64,000 nt of DNA, from assembly GCA_903828455.1 (NCBI GenBank), contig CAIKMJ010000025.1, positions 84,471 to 148,470 on the forward strand, in the 5' to 3' direction. Both the position numbers and the translations under genes were made by a program. The notes under the pieces are model-generated. The model searched no databases. It saw only the letters and a program-made list of their open reading frames with translations, and was not told the DNA's origin. This DNA comes from an uncultured Acidobacteriia bacterium (GTDB taxonomy: Bacteria > Acidobacteriota > Terriglobia > Bryobacterales > Bryobacteraceae). This document shows, piece after piece, positions 52,219 through 61,070 of the stretch. How positions within the stretch are numbered: position 1 is the first letter of the stretch; every line of letters begins with the position of its first letter.

Positions 52219-52551
52219 TCAGTTCCGCTCCTGCCCGCATACTCCATCGACCCGGCCAGCGATATGGCGTTCCCAACCTGGCAGGTAGGAATTCATCAAA
52301 CTTTTGAAGAGCTTTCCGTGGTTGGGAACCTGAAGGTGCAAAAGCTCATGGACGATCACAACCTCGCGGAACGCGGCGGGTTCATCCAGCAGTTCCGTGC
52401 TGAAACAGACGCGCCCGGTGCTGGAGCACGAGGCCCACTTCGTGGTCATGCGTTGGATCTGAACTCGCTTCGGGTGGGCACCGATCTTCGTCGCCCAGTG
52501 CCGGATCTCATCGCGCATGCGCTCTTTCTTCTTCTCCATGTCATTGCTCAC
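52219..52551 (-). CDS. YgjP/DUF45-type metallopeptidase, short form
   Basis: A 110-residue protein. RMTTKWASCSSTGRVCFSTE and the zinc motif VHELLHLQVPNHGKLF are the hallmark of YgjP-like (M48-related) metallopeptidases. It starts with GTG at 52551, overlapping the hsdR stop by four bases. Genes of this family commonly follow hsdR in type I restriction loci. The protein is about half the usual length and has only the C-terminal catalytic part, so it may be a minimal form. Confidence 0.8.
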   Translation of the reverse strand: MSNDMEKKKERMRDEIRHWATKIGAHPKRVQIQRMTTKWASCSSTGRVCFSTELLDEPAAFREVVIVHELLHLQVPNHGKLFKSLMNSYLPGWERHIAGRVDGVCGQERN

Positions 52552-55427
52552 GATCGCTGCAGCTCCAGCATGCGCTTCACGACAGCGACCATAGCCTCTT
52601 TGCCTACGGCCGGCAGCACAAGTTTGTACATCTCGGCCTTCAACTGCCGTTCCTCGGCGACGTTATCCCGGTAGTTCGGATACTTCTGGAATGCGGCCTC
52701 CGCCTTTGGCGCGAGTTTGTCCGCATCGCCGGCACCGGACTGCTTCAGTACCCAGAACAACGTAAAGGTATTGATGTCGAACCCAGTCCCTTCCCGCTCA
52801 CGCTTCGCCTGGAGGTATTCCTCCATCAGGCGCGCCAGTTGCTCCAGCGCCGCCTGTGTTGTGATTTGCCGGTCGTCGTACCCTTCGAGAATTGCCTCGG
52901 TCCGCTCGCCAATCGGAATCAGGTACGGTTGCTGGTTCGCCTCCTCGCTGATCGCTGTCAACAGGCTCTTACCCAGATTGATGATCTTGGGCGGCTCGCC
53001 CTCCTTCGAAGTCTTGAGCGCATTGACGGTGTTCTCGTCGATCCGGACCACCTTCATGACCGTATCCAGACCTGTGCTGGCGACGGTCCGTTTCACCAGA
53101 TCCTCCGTCTTGTTCATCAGATCCCTGATCATCATCACCTTCTTGGCGAAGGCGTTCTTCACGATCTGATACAGCAGGGCGAGCTTGCCATAATTCTCGA
53201 CATGTGGGCGCAGGAATGCGTCGGGAGAGATGATCTCGTAGAGCATCTCCAATTCTTTGAAGAGCTTGTAGAAGGTCTCCCGGCGATCCTTGTCCTCGAA
53301 AGTCTCAATCGCTTTTTCGACAGTCTTGTCGTCGACTGGCCCCGAGCATAGATCCAGATACACCGGCGCCTGCTCGTCCATCAGCGTCGCAAATCGATGC
53401 TTCAGAACATCGATGTTCTGAATGGCGTTGCCGACCACATCGGAATCGAAGGACAGTGCCTTTTCCAGCCTCTCGAAGATGCCGACGAAGTCGAGGACGT
53501 AGCCAACCGGCTTCTTGACGCCTTCCTCGTCCTCGTAAGGCCGGTTTACCCGGGCGATCGCCTGGAGCAGGGTGTGATCCCGCATCGGCTTGTCCAGGTA
53601 CATGCAGTAGAGGATCGGCGCATCGAATCCGGTGAGCAGCTTCTCGGTCACGATGAGAATCTTCGGCTGGGTGCCGCGCTTGATGAACGCGCGCCGAATG
53701 CGCTTTTCTTCGTCCTCGCCGATTCTGAACTCGGCCAGCAGTTCGCTATCGTTGTGGACGGACGTGTACACGACCGCTGAATAGTCCGGCGGCAGATATT
53801 TGTCCAGCGCCTTCTTGTAGAGCGCGCAGGCCTCCCGGTCAACGCCGACTAGGAAAGCCTTGTAGCCGAGCGGCTCGACGTTCTCCCGGAAATGCTGGGC
53901 GACGAATTGGGCCACCTTCTCAACCCGATCAGTTGCCTTCAGGAACGTCTGCAGATTCACCGCGCGATCGAGTATCTTGTTCAGCTCCTCGATATCGCTG
54001 ACGCCCTGCGCCTCCGCCAAGTCGAGGAACTCTTTCTCCAGCTGCTCACGGGGGACGCGGATGTCGTTTGGCGCCAGCGTGTAGTTCAGAGGTAGCGTTG
54101 TGCCGTCCTCAATCGATTCCGAGATCGAATACTTATCGAGGTAGCCCTTGTCGTCGTCCTTTCCGAAAACCTTGAACGTGCCCTTGCCATACGCAATCTT
54201 GTCGATCGGCGTGCCGGTGAAGCCCAGCATGGTGGCATTCGGGATAGCCGCCACCAGGTAGTTGCCAAGGTCGCCGCTGGTCGTGCGGTGCGCCTCATCG
54301 ACGAGCAGGAAGACATTCTCCCGCGTGCACATGTCTGCGTCGGCCCTGTCGAACTTGTGGATCATGGAAACGATCAGGCCCCGGTAATCCGAACGGAGCA
54401 ACTCCCGCAAATGCTGCTTGCTGCGGGCGATCTCGGGCGCCAGCCCGTAGGCCGCAAGGTTCGCGAAGAGCTGGCTCTCCAGTTCGTTCCGGTCGACCAG
54501 CATGATCACAGTCGGCTTCTCGAAAGCTGGATTCCGAAGAATGAGGTCGGCCGCTTTGATCATCGTGAATGTCTTGCCCGAACCCTGCGTATGCCAGATC
54601 AGCCCGCTCTTCTTCTCCGGATCAAGTGCGCGCTCCACCACCTTCTCGACCGCTCGCGTCTGGTGCTGGCGCAGGACTATCTTCCGCAGTTCGTCATCCT
54701 TCTTGTAGAAGACGATCCACGACTCCAGGAACTTCAGGAAGCGCTCTCTCGAGAAGAAACGCTTGACCTTCTTCTCGAAGTTGCCCTTCTCCTCGTCCTT
54801 CCAGTTGAAAAGCCCCTTTCGATCCAAATTCCAGGTGACGCCGTAGTAGAAGTCGAGAATGTGCGTGACGTCGAAAACCTGTGGTGACGTCATCAATTCC
54901 GGCGTTTCCCGGTGGTAGCGACGGATCTGCGTGATCCCTTCGTCGATACCGTCCTTCTTTGCGGCGCTTTTGGTTTCCACGATCGCCACTGGAACGCCGT
55001 TGATGACAAACATTACATCCGCCCGGTTGGTGTACTTGCCGTTCGTGTACTGCCACTCGTCGGTCACTTGGAAGATGTTCTCGGTCGGATGTGAGAAGTC
55101 GATCAGCATGACGTTCCGCTGCCGCTTCTCTGACTGGACGTAGATCGATCGCTCACCGCGGAGCCAGGCCAAAACCTCTGCATTGCCCTCGATGTTGTTG
55201 CGGGCGCTTTCGATCTTTGCGACCACCTCGTCTACGTTGTTGATTGTGACTACGCCGGGGTTCAGGCTGATCAATTTGTCGCGGAGAGTCTGGTACAGCA
55301 ACGTCCCACTCTCGCCGCGACGGAGGGTCAGCGTCTGGTCTGGCGAAAGATAGGCCCAGCCGATCTCCGTCGCGTAGCCGACCAGCGGATTCTGGACGGT
55401 TGCCCGTTCGCTACCAATGCTAGGCAT
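52548..55427 (-). CDS. hsdR: Type I restriction enzyme, HsdR subunit
   Basis: A 959-residue motor/nuclease subunit of usual length. The PD-(D/E)XK nuclease has D137, E151 and K153 (NRADVMFVINGVPVAIVETK). The helicase core has the Walker A motif QGSGKT (281-286), DEAH (377-380), SAT-like FTGTPID, and motif VI AIARVNRPYEDEEG. It should translocate DNA and cut at a distance when HsdS/HsdM meet an unmethylated site. The start overlaps the hsdS stop by eight bases. All key residues are present, so it looks functional. Confidence 0.93.
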   Translation of the reverse strand: MPSIGSERATVQNPLVGYATEIGWAYLSPDQTLTLRRGESGTLLYQTLRDKLISLNPGVVTINNVDEVVAKIESARNNIEGNAEVLAWLRGERSIYVQSEKRQRNVMLIDFSHPTENIFQVTDEWQYTNGKYTNRADVMFVINGVPVAIVETKSAAKKDGIDEGITQIRRYHRETPELMTSPQVFDVTHILDFYYGVTWNLDRKGLFNWKDEEKGNFEKKVKRFFSRERFLKFLESWIVFYKKDDELRKIVLRQHQTRAVEKVVERALDPEKKSGLIWHTQGSGKTFTMIKAADLILRNPAFEKPTVIMLVDRNELESQLFANLAAYGLAPEIARSKQHLRELLRSDYRGLIVSMIHKFDRADADMCTRENVFLLVDEAHRTTSGDLGNYLVAAIPNATMLGFTGTPIDKIAYGKGTFKVFGKDDDKGYLDKYSISESIEDGTTLPLNYTLAPNDIRVPREQLEKEFLDLAEAQGVSDIEELNKILDRAVNLQTFLKATDRVEKVAQFVAQHFRENVEPLGYKAFLVGVDREACALYKKALDKYLPPDYSAVVYTSVHNDSELLAEFRIGEDEEKRIRRAFIKRGTQPKILIVTEKLLTGFDAPILYCMYLDKPMRDHTLLQAIARVNRPYEDEEGVKKPVGYVLDFVGIFERLEKALSFDSDVVGNAIQNIDVLKHRFATLMDEQAPVYLDLCSGPVDDKTVEKAIETFEDKDRRETFYKLFKELEMLYEIISPDAFLRPHVENYGKLALLYQIVKNAFAKKVMMIRDLMNKTEDLVKRTVASTGLDTVMKVVRIDENTVNALKTSKEGEPPKIINLGKSLLTAISEEANQQPYLIPIGERTEAILEGYDDRQITTQAALEQLARLMEEYLQAKREREGTGFDINTFTLFWVLKQSGAGDADKLAPKAEAAFQKYPNYRDNVAEERQLKAEMYKLVLPAVGKEAMVAVVKRMLELQRS

Positions 55428-56652
55428 TCAACACCTCCGCACTTTCAAGAGCCGTTGCTAATACGGTTCCCGACGTAAGCTCACGAAGCATCGCTGCCGA
55501 AAGGGCACAGAGAGAGTTCGTCTTCTTGGTGGCGACCTGATGTCGTCTGGTCAATGCGAGCAGTAATTCAGCGACGTCTTCCTGTTCTTCTCGACTCGGT
55601 AGTGTAACGAGGAGATTGGAAATCAACCCGCAAGTTAGTGCTCCTTTCGTGCTGCCACCGCCTGAGCTCACTTGGCGGAAGTAGTCGTATTGGTTTTGAA
55701 GCCAGAACAAAAGGAACTCAGGAACTGCTTTCTCACTTTGGACCTGAATGTAGGCCAAGTGTTGATTTATAGTCGTATCGATCTCCAGCAGGGCCGCGTT
55801 TCCCAAGGTCTTGCCCTGCCCGGTGATTGCAACCACAAGGCTGCCTTTCGGGACGACAGGCAAGTGGCATTCCCTAAGTGCGACCTCAGAGACCAATTCG
55901 CTTCCGCTCCGGATGAAGACGTCGTGCACCTTCGTGCTGGTAATCCAAGGAAAAACACCGTGACGCCAGTACTCCGCGTTCGACCTGTTCGGCGTTGATC
56001 CATTTCCGATCTTCGCGATGTCTCCAAGCCGGACAACATCCCAGGTTTCGGGGATGAAGCCTGCATCGGATTCCTTGAGGCGTTCTCCTCTGAGACCATC
56101 GCGGAATACCGTCGACATGGTGATTGCTTTGAGTCGACTCAGCGTGCCCGCTAGTCTTTCCTGGGTCCTTATCGCCATCTCAGCAACCTTCAGCGCCGAT
56201 CCAATGGCAGATTGTTCCTCGATCGGAGGGATCGGCCATTCAAATGAAGCAATGGCCGACCATGATGTTCGCGGGTGGTTGACACCAGAAGTAGTCGCCT
56301 CGGCATGAGCCAGAAAGGCCGGCGCATGCAACAGGAACGCCAGGAACTCGGGATTCACTTCCCGGGTAATCGGCACCAGCGGAAGCAGTTCCGTTGAACA
56401 AACGCCATCAAACGGGGCGATTGCGGCCTTGTCGAGATACGGACGGAGCTTCCCGTAGAGAATGTCTCCTTTGCGAAATCTGGCCTTCGTGCTGCGGACA
56501 TCCGGCGCTGTATCCCAGCGAGTTAATGAGGACCGCGCGCTATCGACGTGTTCCAGCGCTACATACTTATCGTCCCGCACTAGGTCAGCGCCGACCTGCT
56601 CTTTGCGTAGTGAACAGAGTTCGTCGAGACGTTTGATTGTCCAGTCAAGCAT
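55420..56652 (-). CDS. hsdS: Type I restriction-modification specificity subunit HsdS
   Basis: A 410-residue protein with two target-recognition domains. The first (about 1-160) contains FRKGDILYGKLRPYLDKAAI and RTSWSAIASFEWPIPPIEEQ. The second (about 205-380) begins PETWDVVRLGDIAKIGNGST and ends with LLVTLPSREEQEDVAELL. Each is followed by a conserved helical spacer. The longer frame up to 56778 is less likely, because the ATG at 56652 overlaps the hsdM stop by eight bases and starts the domain. The target sequence cannot be deduced. Confidence 0.9.
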   Translation of the reverse strand: MLDWTIKRLDELCSLRKEQVGADLVRDDKYVALEHVDSARSSLTRWDTAPDVRSTKARFRKGDILYGKLRPYLDKAAIAPFDGVCSTELLPLVPITREVNPEFLAFLLHAPAFLAHAEATTSGVNHPRTSWSAIASFEWPIPPIEEQSAIGSALKVAEMAIRTQERLAGTLSRLKAITMSTVFRDGLRGERLKESDAGFIPETWDVVRLGDIAKIGNGSTPNRSNAEYWRHGVFPWITSTKVHDVFIRSGSELVSEVALRECHLPVVPKGSLVVAITGQGKTLGNAALLEIDTTINQHLAYIQVQSEKAVPEFLLFWLQNQYDYFRQVSSGGGSTKGALTCGLISNLLVTLPSREEQEDVAELLLALTRRHQVATKKTNSLCALSAAMLRELTSGTVLATALESAEVLNA

Positions 56653-58543
56653 TCTGGACCCCTTCCGGGAATCCCATCGAAGTGAGCACACGCTCAAGCT
56701 CGGCATCGATCGACAATTGTTCCCTGACGACTTGACGATACTCCGTAATCGCCCCAGCAAGATCGGTCGAAACGGCACCCGCAGCGGCCTTCACATACCG
56801 AACTGGCGTCAGGGTCCAATCTGCTGCCGCGATCTCTTCTTTTTGGACCGCGCGGGAGAATCCTTCCTGGGTATCCCATTCTGTGGAACACCTGACGATT
56901 TTCTGTACGCCTTCCTGGGTCAACTCATTTTTCGGCCGCCCTTTGCGGAACTCGGCACTAGCGTTGATCATCAGTACTTCCCCATGGCGGGATTTTGCCC
57001 GGTTGAGAGTTATGATCATCCCGGCGGCCGTCGTGTTGTAGAACAGGTTGTCCGGGAGTAAGACTACACTCTCAATGAGGTCCTGCTCGGCAAACCACCG
57101 CCTAATCGTCTTTTCTCGGTTGTCGCCCTGGCTGCCGCTTCCGCGGCTGGCGGCTCCAGTGTCGATGACTACCGCAGCCCGCCCGTTTTCATCGAGCGAA
57201 GCGGCTACATGCTGCAACCATGCCCAGTCTGCGCTGGAAACTGGAGCATAGCCCCCACGGCCTTCGAACCGCTCGTAAGGGTCGTTCTCGTACATCTTCG
57301 AGTCGAAGTTGCCCTGGTTCCACATCGGGTTGGTTACGACAATGTCGAACTGCTTCAGGCGGCTGTCGTCCAGGAATTTCGGGTTCGTCATCGTGTTGCC
57401 CCGAACGACTTCGCCGGTCATGTCATGGAGCACCATGTTCATTCGAGCTATGGCGAATGACGAACCGGTGAGTTCCTGGCCATGCAACTTCAGAGGCCGG
57501 TCGATTTGCGCCTCGCGCTCCTTGAGCGCCAACTGGCACTTAACCAGCAAGCCGCCTGACCCGCAGCATGGATCGTAAACTTCCTCCCCTTGCTGAGGTT
57601 GGACCAAGTACGCCATCAGCCAACCGACTTCTTTGGGAGTGAAGAATTCTCCGGCGCTCTGGCCTTGGCCCTCGGCGAACTTCCGGAGCAAGTATTCGTA
57701 GGCCCGCCCGAGGAAGTCTGGCTCGACATCCTTCAGGCCCAGGCGGTAGCGGGGGTCACTCAAGGTCTCGATTAGCTTCGCCAGCGCCTCGTCGCTGATC
57801 TCGCGCTCGCCGTTTCGGGTTTCGTTGTAATCGACGATGTCGATCACGCCCTGCAGGCTCTGATTGGCCTTTGAGATCGCCCGGATCGTGTTGGTCAACT
57901 GCTCGCCGAGCGTCTTGGGCTTGCGGTCCTCCGGCCATTCGAACGGCTGGCGCCGGCTGACCACTGGCCATGTGGCCTCCGGGGGAATGTAGAAGCGGAC
58001 GAGTGAATGGTCAGCTTCCAGGACGGTCTGCGCGACCTCTTTGTCGCCGAATTCCTCTGTCAGGCGGGTCACCTCGTCCTCGAAGACGTCGGACAGCCGC
58101 TTGATGAAGATCAGCGGCAGGATATAGTCCTTGAACTTCGGGGCGTCCTTCTCTCCACGGATGGAACATGCCGCCTTCCAGAGCAGGCCTTCCATGGAGC
58201 GATTGTCCATGACTTGACTGTTCCCGTTCGGCGCGATATCGTCATCCGCCGCCTTCTTCCGCCGACCCCGCCGCATGGGTACCACCGGAGTTTCAGTCGC
58301 AGACTCTGCCACTCCGTCCGCGCCCATGAGGCGTATGTGGAGATCCTGGAAGTCGGGACCGAGAGACTCAATATACTGACCGATCGAGTGCCGGACAGCG
58401 TTGTCGGGCCGGTTCTTCCCTTTTTCCCAGCGGTTTACGGTTGGGAAGGACACCCGTAGCTGGGCGGCCAGCTTCTCTTGGGAGAGCCCGAGACGGCTTC
58501 GGAGTTCGCGGATGAGTTCCGGGAATTGCATGTCACTTGCCAT
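56645..58543 (-). CDS. hsdM: HTH-HsdM fusion: type I DNA methyltransferase subunit
   Basis: A 632-residue adenine methyltransferase subunit with an unusual N-terminal XRE-type HTH (about 8-58, LRSRLGLSQEKLAAQLRVSF then TVNRWE). A basic linker (RRGRRKK) leads into HsdM from about 115. The SAM motif DPCCGSGG is at 324-331, and the catalytic (N/D)PP(Y/F/W)-type motif is NPMW (405-408). The HTH would let the methylase control its own operon, and an inverted repeat lies 27 bases upstream of the start. It heads the hsdM-hsdS-hsdR-ygjP-MBL-membrane protein run. Confidence 0.9.
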   Translation of the reverse strand: MASDMQFPELIRELRSRLGLSQEKLAAQLRVSFPTVNRWEKGKNRPDNAVRHSIGQYIESLGPDFQDLHIRLMGADGVAESATETPVVPMRRGRRKKAADDDIAPNGNSQVMDNRSMEGLLWKAACSIRGEKDAPKFKDYILPLIFIKRLSDVFEDEVTRLTEEFGDKEVAQTVLEADHSLVRFYIPPEATWPVVSRRQPFEWPEDRKPKTLGEQLTNTIRAISKANQSLQGVIDIVDYNETRNGEREISDEALAKLIETLSDPRYRLGLKDVEPDFLGRAYEYLLRKFAEGQGQSAGEFFTPKEVGWLMAYLVQPQQGEEVYDPCCGSGGLLVKCQLALKEREAQIDRPLKLHGQELTGSSFAIARMNMVLHDMTGEVVRGNTMTNPKFLDDSRLKQFDIVVTNPMWNQGNFDSKMYENDPYERFEGRGGYAPVSSADWAWLQHVAASLDENGRAAVVIDTGAASRGSGSQGDNREKTIRRWFAEQDLIESVVLLPDNLFYNTTAAGMIITLNRAKSRHGEVLMINASAEFRKGRPKNELTQEGVQKIVRCSTEWDTQEGFSRAVQKEEIAAADWTLTPVRYVKAAAGAVSTDLAGAITEYRQVVREQLSIDAELERVLTSMGFPEGVQNA

Positions 58544-58569
58544 CGATGATCACCATAAAACAATCATCT

Positions 58570-58601
58570 GATATAGCAAGTGATAAGTCAAATGCTATAT
58601 C
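58570..58601. promoter_or_regulatory. Inverted repeat, putative operator of the hsdM operon
   Basis: GATATAGCA at 58570-58578 and TGCTATATC at 58593-58601 form perfect 9-base arms with a 14-base spacer. On the minus strand a TTGACT lies within the spacer, as a possible -35 element. The hsdM start is 27 bases downstream, and the right arm overlaps the end of the RadC-like gene. It is a natural target for the HTH domain of HsdM. Confidence 0.7.
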
Positions 58602-59242
58602 GTGCTTGGTTTCAGCACTTTGGAAAGGCTCTCCGCCATATCCAGAATCGTATTGAGCTGCGGCCAGCGAAACTCCCGAACGAATCCGTTTTCTCCGAGA
58701 TAAAAAAGAACTCGCCCGGCACCTGAAAGGCGCCGGCAGATCTGGACGAGGTTGAGCGCCATATTTTCCAATGCCTTACGGTCAGTATTGGACGCCAATG
58801 GGATGTTGTCGAAGAGGTGATTGAGGATATTGCGAGGGTGGTTGTGGAAAATAACGATCTCGCTGCGGGACTCCGCAGCGGCGTGACGAGTCAGTTCCGA
58901 TGCCATTGCTTCGGAGAATTGAACCCGATGCTCGGTCTCGACGGCGTGATGAAGCGAATGAATCTTGGTGGTGCTGGCGGACCGGACGCCGTAGCCGACA
59001 ATCAGGTGCTCGATGGGCTCGGGTTCGGTCAGGTCCAGGCATCCGAGCAGGAAACCGTTCCGATTCACAGGTGTCCTGAACCTTGCGATCTCCTGGTCTG
59101 TGGCCGTCCCGATGGCGCGACGAACACGGGGTACTTCCCGCTCATGCGCGGCTGTCCATCGGATTGGATGCGGATCGAACAAGGCAGCGATGCTGCTGGT
59201 CGCGACCTCGTGGATGAGATGCTGCAAAACTGACTGATCCAT
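58595..59242 (-). CDS. RadC/JAB-domain protein
   Basis: A 215-residue protein with a JAB/MPN metal site near the C-terminal half: IVIFHNHPRNILNH (H133, H135) and PLASNTDRKALENMA (S151, D154), matching the HxH-x-D pattern of RadC-like proteins. RadC-family proteins are found in mobile and defence islands; their molecular role is unsettled. The N-terminal region (about 1-80) is not a standard RadC UPF domain. It lies 51 bases upstream of the hsdM gene on the same strand and may be its operon leader. Confidence 0.75.
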   Translation of the reverse strand: MDQSVLQHLIHEVATSSIAALFDPHPIRWTAAHEREVPRVRRAIGTATDQEIARFRTPVNRNGFLLGCLDLTEPEPIEHLIVGYGVRSASTTKIHSLHHAVETEHRVQFSEAMASELTRHAAAESRSEIVIFHNHPRNILNHLFDNIPLASNTDRKALENMALNLVQICRRLSGAGRVLFYLGENGFVREFRWPQLNTILDMAESLSKVLKPSTI

Positions 59243-59525
59243 AACGTCCTACGCTGGACCTTCATTCTATCGGGAGTGCGGATCAAGTGCCATTTTCAAG
59301 GCCCTCCAACGTGTCTCCGCGCAAGAGATGATGAACTTCATTTCTGTGCCGATCTTCGGAAGGCGGCTTTTAGCTTCATCTGTTGTAGAATGCTGTTGTG
59401 GTGGTGACACCCATGACCTGTCGCCGGGTCAAACGTCACTTTCGGATCTGATGTCTTTCGACGGTCCCTTTTATTTGGGCCGCTGCGTAATCGGCGAACG
59501 GCAGCCCCAAATTGAAAGGAACCTT
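59243..59525. other. Divergent promoter region, no gene
   Basis: About 283 bases between the RadC/JAB gene (minus) and the 377-residue gene (plus). No coding signal. TGTTGTAGAATGC near 59380-59395 includes a possible -10. Confidence 0.35.
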
Positions 59526-60659
59526 ATGAAGGCACATTTTTCTCTCACGGAAATTGAATCGATCAAACGGGAACTGGCTGACCTGCTTCCCAATGTCAAG
59601 TCCTCGCACCGCGTCGAAGCCATGGCGCGCGGGCTCGGATGGAACACCAACGCGGCCTTGCGGGCGGAACTTGCGCTCGCCGATATGGAGCGGGCCGTTG
59701 ACGAGGGTGCGTTTGCCGACTACCTGGGAAGCCACGGCTTCCACGGCGTGGACGGTGGCGTTCTCAGTGAAGCGGTCACACGCCATAAGTTCGCAGAAGA
59801 GCGCGCGGCAATCCAGCGGGTCATGGAACGCGAACCGAACCTGGCCAAATGGGGTTTCGGCGTGCATGACGAGCCTGCAAAACCTCGCGCCGTTCGCGAA
59901 GCTGAGTTCCAGTCCAACCGCCAGGCAATGCTCAATCCCCGTGCGATCGGCGAGTTTGTCAGGGCTCGTGAGTTCCTCTCGCAGTTTGGACAGCGCAAAT
60001 CCATCAACAGGAAGATTTCCAGTTATGGCCTAAAGCACCGGGCCGAAGAATTTCACAGGGACAACGGTAGCGACGATCCCTATGTTGGCAACGGGATGTT
60101 GATCGCGGCAGCGGTTCATCTGGGTTTCAGAACTGCGCGAACTGGAATAAACGCCAATCTGAACATCGGAGCAAAAGGATCCAATCGTTCTACTCCATCG
60201 ACCCACGTGCCGCAGGCGGCGTTGGGTCCCAAGCCTCGGTTTCAGGCTTGGCGCAACATGATGGTCGCCGCAATAAATGCGGGGCTGGACCAGAACCTGT
60301 TTGGCCTCGATGCCGACGATAACCGTTGGACGGGAGGTAAGGCGGTCTATCGCTTCACCCTGGCGGATATGCCAGCCATTGCGAGTGTCGGGGACGCGAG
60401 CTTCGGCGAACTGGTCTTTAAGGTTGCGCTGCAACCCTGCAGCGATGCCGAGAAGTTCATCGAGCCATGCACGGGACCTGATATCCGGTTTGAGGCTGGC
60501 GAGGCATTCGCGTCCGGCTGGCTGGAACGTCGCAAGGGGAAATGGCTGCAAACTGGCCCCCGACCGATGTGCTACTTTCGGCGCGAATTGCTGCCCACCA
60601 TCGCCGGGATTGAGGTTCAGCCCCACGGGTATTCGCCGGAAGGCAGGATTATGTTGTGA
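59526..60659 (+). CDS. Hypothetical accessory-element protein, 377 residues
   Basis: I recognise no family. The N-terminal helical part, IESIKRELADLLPNVKSSHR followed by LGWNTNAALRAELA, resembles a short helical motif common in plasmid and conjugative-element proteins. The C-terminal half is mixed (GKAVYRFTLADMPAIASVGD; FASGWLERRKGKWLQ). The ATG at 59526 has AAAGGA upstream; the earlier frame from 59328 is not supported. It converges with the recombinase module. Probably cargo of the mobile element. Confidence 0.6.
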   Translation: MKAHFSLTEIESIKRELADLLPNVKSSHRVEAMARGLGWNTNAALRAELALADMERAVDEGAFADYLGSHGFHGVDGGVLSEAVTRHKFAEERAAIQRVMEREPNLAKWGFGVHDEPAKPRAVREAEFQSNRQAMLNPRAIGEFVRAREFLSQFGQRKSINRKISSYGLKHRAEEFHRDNGSDDPYVGNGMLIAAAVHLGFRTARTGINANLNIGAKGSNRSTPSTHVPQAALGPKPRFQAWRNMMVAAINAGLDQNLFGLDADDNRWTGGKAVYRFTLADMPAIASVGDASFGELVFKVALQPCSDAEKFIEPCTGPDIRFEAGEAFASGWLERRKGKWLQTGPRPMCYFRRELLPTIAGIEVQPHGYSPEGRIML

Positions 60660-60691
60660 TGACTGACGGCCTGAACGGCGAATCACCGTGA

Positions 60692-60709
60692 CGGGCCGCT
60701 ATTGGCCCG
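60692..60709. terminator. Hairpin between convergent genes
   Basis: CGGGCC (60692-60697) and GGCCCG (60704-60709) pair around a six-base loop between the stop codons of the 377-residue gene and the HTH gene. No T-run. Confidence 0.4.
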
Positions 60710-61064
60710 GTCGCACCTTCTGCCAGATTCGCCGCTGTTGATGCCAGGATACTTCGGAGGTCACGGCGCGCACCTGTCTTTCCGCAATTCTGGCTGATAT
60801 CCCATGCTGCAGGAGGATCGCCTCCTGTATATCCGCCGCCAGATTAAGGAGGTTCATGATCTGCGTGATCCGGGCGCGCGTCACATAGCCGAGCCGCGCG
60901 AGGTAGGCGTAGTCGCGAACCTCCCCCCGATCCACCATCTCCTGAAACTTAATCGCGAGTGCCATCAATCGGGTGATCCGCGGCAGGCGAGGCGCGGCGG
61001 CCTCCATAGGCAGCTTCGCCCTACCCCGTAGTTTGAGGGTGACCTGAACGTCTACTGTGCTCAT
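60699..61064 (-). CDS. HTH protein of the recombinase module
   Basis: A 121-residue protein. The central YLARLGYVTRARITQIMNLL is a helix-turn-helix of the ParB/KorB type, followed by a conserved helix, DIQEAILLQHGISARIAERQ. Small proteins like this often follow serine recombinases of the same module and may be recombination directionality factors or regulators. It starts seven bases downstream of the recombinase stop. Confidence 0.7.
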   Translation of the reverse strand: MSTVDVQVTLKLRGRAKLPMEAAAPRLPRITRLMALAIKFQEMVDRGEVRDYAYLARLGYVTRARITQIMNLLNLAADIQEAILLQHGISARIAERQVRAVTSEVSWHQQRRIWQKVRPGQ

Positions 61065-61070
61065 CGTTCC

